Shown here piece by piece: positions 5,151 through 5,602 of a stretch of DNA of 5,602 bases; within the stretch, counting starts at the first letter, position 1, and the number at the start of each line of letters is the position of its first letter. The notes beneath the pieces are model-generated. The model searched no databases and was not told where the DNA came from. It saw only the letters and a program-made list of their open reading frames with translations. Location: NCBI GenBank assembly GCA_902803125.1, contig CADCOZ010000182.1, positions 1-5,602 of the forward strand. Reading direction: 5' to 3'. The stretch is from an uncultured Ruminococcus sp. (GTDB lineage: Bacteria; Bacillota; Clostridia; Oscillospirales; Acutalibacteraceae). The translations under genes and the position numbers were made by a program.

Positions 5151-5333
5151 ATGAATGATAGTCCTTTAATTATCAAAAAAAGAGGAGAAGATGGCACAAA
5201 AATCATTTCTATTCGTATTCGTCAGGAAATATTGGAGGAACTGGACAAGATTGCAAAGGAAAGCAATTACTCCCGCAACGAGATTATCAATTTGATACTG
5301 GAATATGGTATCGAGCATATACAGATAATGTAA
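5151..5333 (+). CDS. Ribbon-helix-helix (CopG/Arc-type) DNA-binding protein, 60 aa
   Basis: The start is supported by GGGAGG 8 nt upstream. After a polar N-terminal arm (1-15) comes a beta strand TKIISIRIRQ (about 16-25), with alternating residues that would enter the DNA major groove. Helix 1 is EILEELDKIAKES (about 26-38), a turn NYS with SRNEI begins helix 2, and helix 2 continues INLILEYGIEHI. This is a full ribbon-helix-helix fold of the MetJ/Arc/CopG class, which acts as a dimer, usually as a repressor. No toxin gene follows directly, so it is not an obvious antitoxin. It is divergent from three small membrane genes and shares their control region, making those genes and itself the likely targets. 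Its own promoter is not clear. Its A+T-rich sequence matches its neighbours on the left rather than the window start. Confidence 0.88.
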   Translation: MNDSPLIIKKRGEDGTKIISIRIRQEILEELDKIAKESNYSRNEIINLILEYGIEHIQIM

Positions 5334-5389
5334 TAGAAAGGATATTCTTCATAAGAGCAGAGAAGCCAAAAAAGTACACTGTTTTCCTC

Positions 5390-5418
5390 TATCTTTTTGA
5401 GAGGAAGTATGCTATAAT
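5390..5418 (+). promoter_or_regulatory. Extended -10 promoter without an identified gene
   Basis: TATGCTATAAT ends at 5418: a perfect TATAAT (5413-5418) with TG at 5410-5411. The -35 region at 17 nt (TATCTT, 5390-5395) is poor, but extended -10 promoters tolerate that. A 7-bp hairpin (TTCCTCT 5384-5390 with AGAGGAA 5400-5406) overlaps the -35 area. The transcript would start near 5425; no start codon with a ribosome site opens a convincing gene before the window ends. Confidence 0.5.
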
Positions 5419-5516
5419 CAGTTTATTCTTGTCATAGCCTGATGGGAGAAACGGCAAAAAGGACAGACCTGCGGTGCTGTTACACTCTCTCCTTAGAGTC
5501 GGTTGAATGTTTTGAT

Positions 5517-5538
5517 GCAGGTCAAATTCAGCGAATTT
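5517..5538 (+). repeat. Dispersed repeat copy GCAGGTCAAA-TCAGCGAATTT
   Basis: This 22-bp sequence matches the reverse complement of 3228-3249 at 21 of 22 positions. It is followed by a purine-rich tract (AGGGAAGGGAAAAA) like the one next to the other copy (read on the minus strand from about 3227 down to 3208). Confidence 0.75.
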
Positions 5539-5555
5539 AGGGAAGGGAAAAAGAA

Positions 5556-5576
5556 TGAATAATGAATAGTGAATAA
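5556..5576 (+). repeat. Three tandem 7-mers TGAATAR
   Basis: TGAATAA, TGAATAG and TGAATAA follow one another without spacers between two copies of the dispersed repeat. Each unit contains stop codons, so the tract is not coding. Confidence 0.7.
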
Positions 5577-5585
5577 TGTTGATTT

Positions 5586-5602
5586 AGGTCAAGTCAGCGA
5601 AT
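5586..5602 (+). repeat. Partial third copy of the dispersed repeat, cut by the window end
   Basis: AGGTCAAGTCAGCGAAT matches the core AGGTCAAAATCAGCGAAT with one base fewer in the middle. It is in the same orientation as the copy at 5517-5538 and continues beyond the window. Confidence 0.65.

Larger units (their letters stand above)
5419..5602. other. Non-coding stretch, possible structured RNA or long leader
   Basis: No gene is seen here; the stretch from the RHH stop to the window end is 269 bases. Downstream of the extended -10 promoter, GACCTGC (5466-5472) can pair with GCAGGTC (5517-5523), enclosing a smaller hairpin ACTCT (5484-5488)/AGAGT (5495-5499). No known riboswitch or RNA family is recognised. 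The stretch also contains two repeat copies and tandem 7-mers. It could be a small RNA, the leader of a gene beyond the window, or repeat debris. Confidence 0.35.

Noticed and set aside
5473..5481. GGTGCTGTT resembling part of the bacterial signal recognition particle RNA
   Set aside because: The conserved tetraloop and GGAAGGAAGCAGCC-type core are not found downstream, so the short match is taken as chance.

Overview
The window looks like chromosomal DNA from an anaerobic Firmicute of the class Clostridia, probably a gut Oscillospiraceae/Ruminococcaceae-type organism. The basis is a reverse-order rubrerythrin (an anaerobe peroxide-defence enzyme), Gram-positive cell-wall enzymes, strong Shine-Dalgarno sequences, sigma-A promoters with extended -10 elements, and dispersed palindromic repeats of a kind common in that group. 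No rRNA, tRNA, CRISPR array, transposase or integrase is visible.

Left part (1-3136): three tandem hairpins (12-85) lie just past the end of a membrane-anchored HD-GYP c-di-GMP phosphodiesterase on the minus strand. A strong promoter at 1421-1449 drives that gene. A 25-bp near-perfect palindrome covers its -10 box, in the gap to a divergent plus-strand pair. The pair is an exported NodB-type polysaccharide deacetylase followed 18 nt later by an Amidase_3/SH3 peptidoglycan amidase. Together they look like a two-gene cell-wall remodelling operon.

Middle (3137-4200): a palindromic repeat element (about 3161-3249) precedes a well-defined promoter with a PerR-like sequence and a 9-bp inverted repeat whose arms are 43 bp apart. 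This promoter serves reverse rubrerythrin. Two strong hairpins then separate the rubrerythrin gene from a convergent minus-strand group.

Right part (4201-5602): this is visibly more A+T-rich. Three small minus-strand genes encode a 29-aa single-span peptide, a 69-aa lipoprotein-like peptide and a roughly 115-aa four-span membrane protein. They face away from a divergent 60-aa ribbon-helix-helix DNA-binding protein. The shared intergenic region holds a TTGACA-18-TAAAAT promoter, an 11-bp inverted repeat and two direct 9-mers at 11-bp period. The simplest reading is a small regulator plus membrane-peptide cassette of unknown function, and this is the best candidate in the window for something undescribed. 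The last 270 bases contain no gene but hold an extended -10 promoter, a possible structured transcript, tandem 7-mers and two further copies of the dispersed repeat. One of these is in inverted orientation relative to the copy at 3228-3249.
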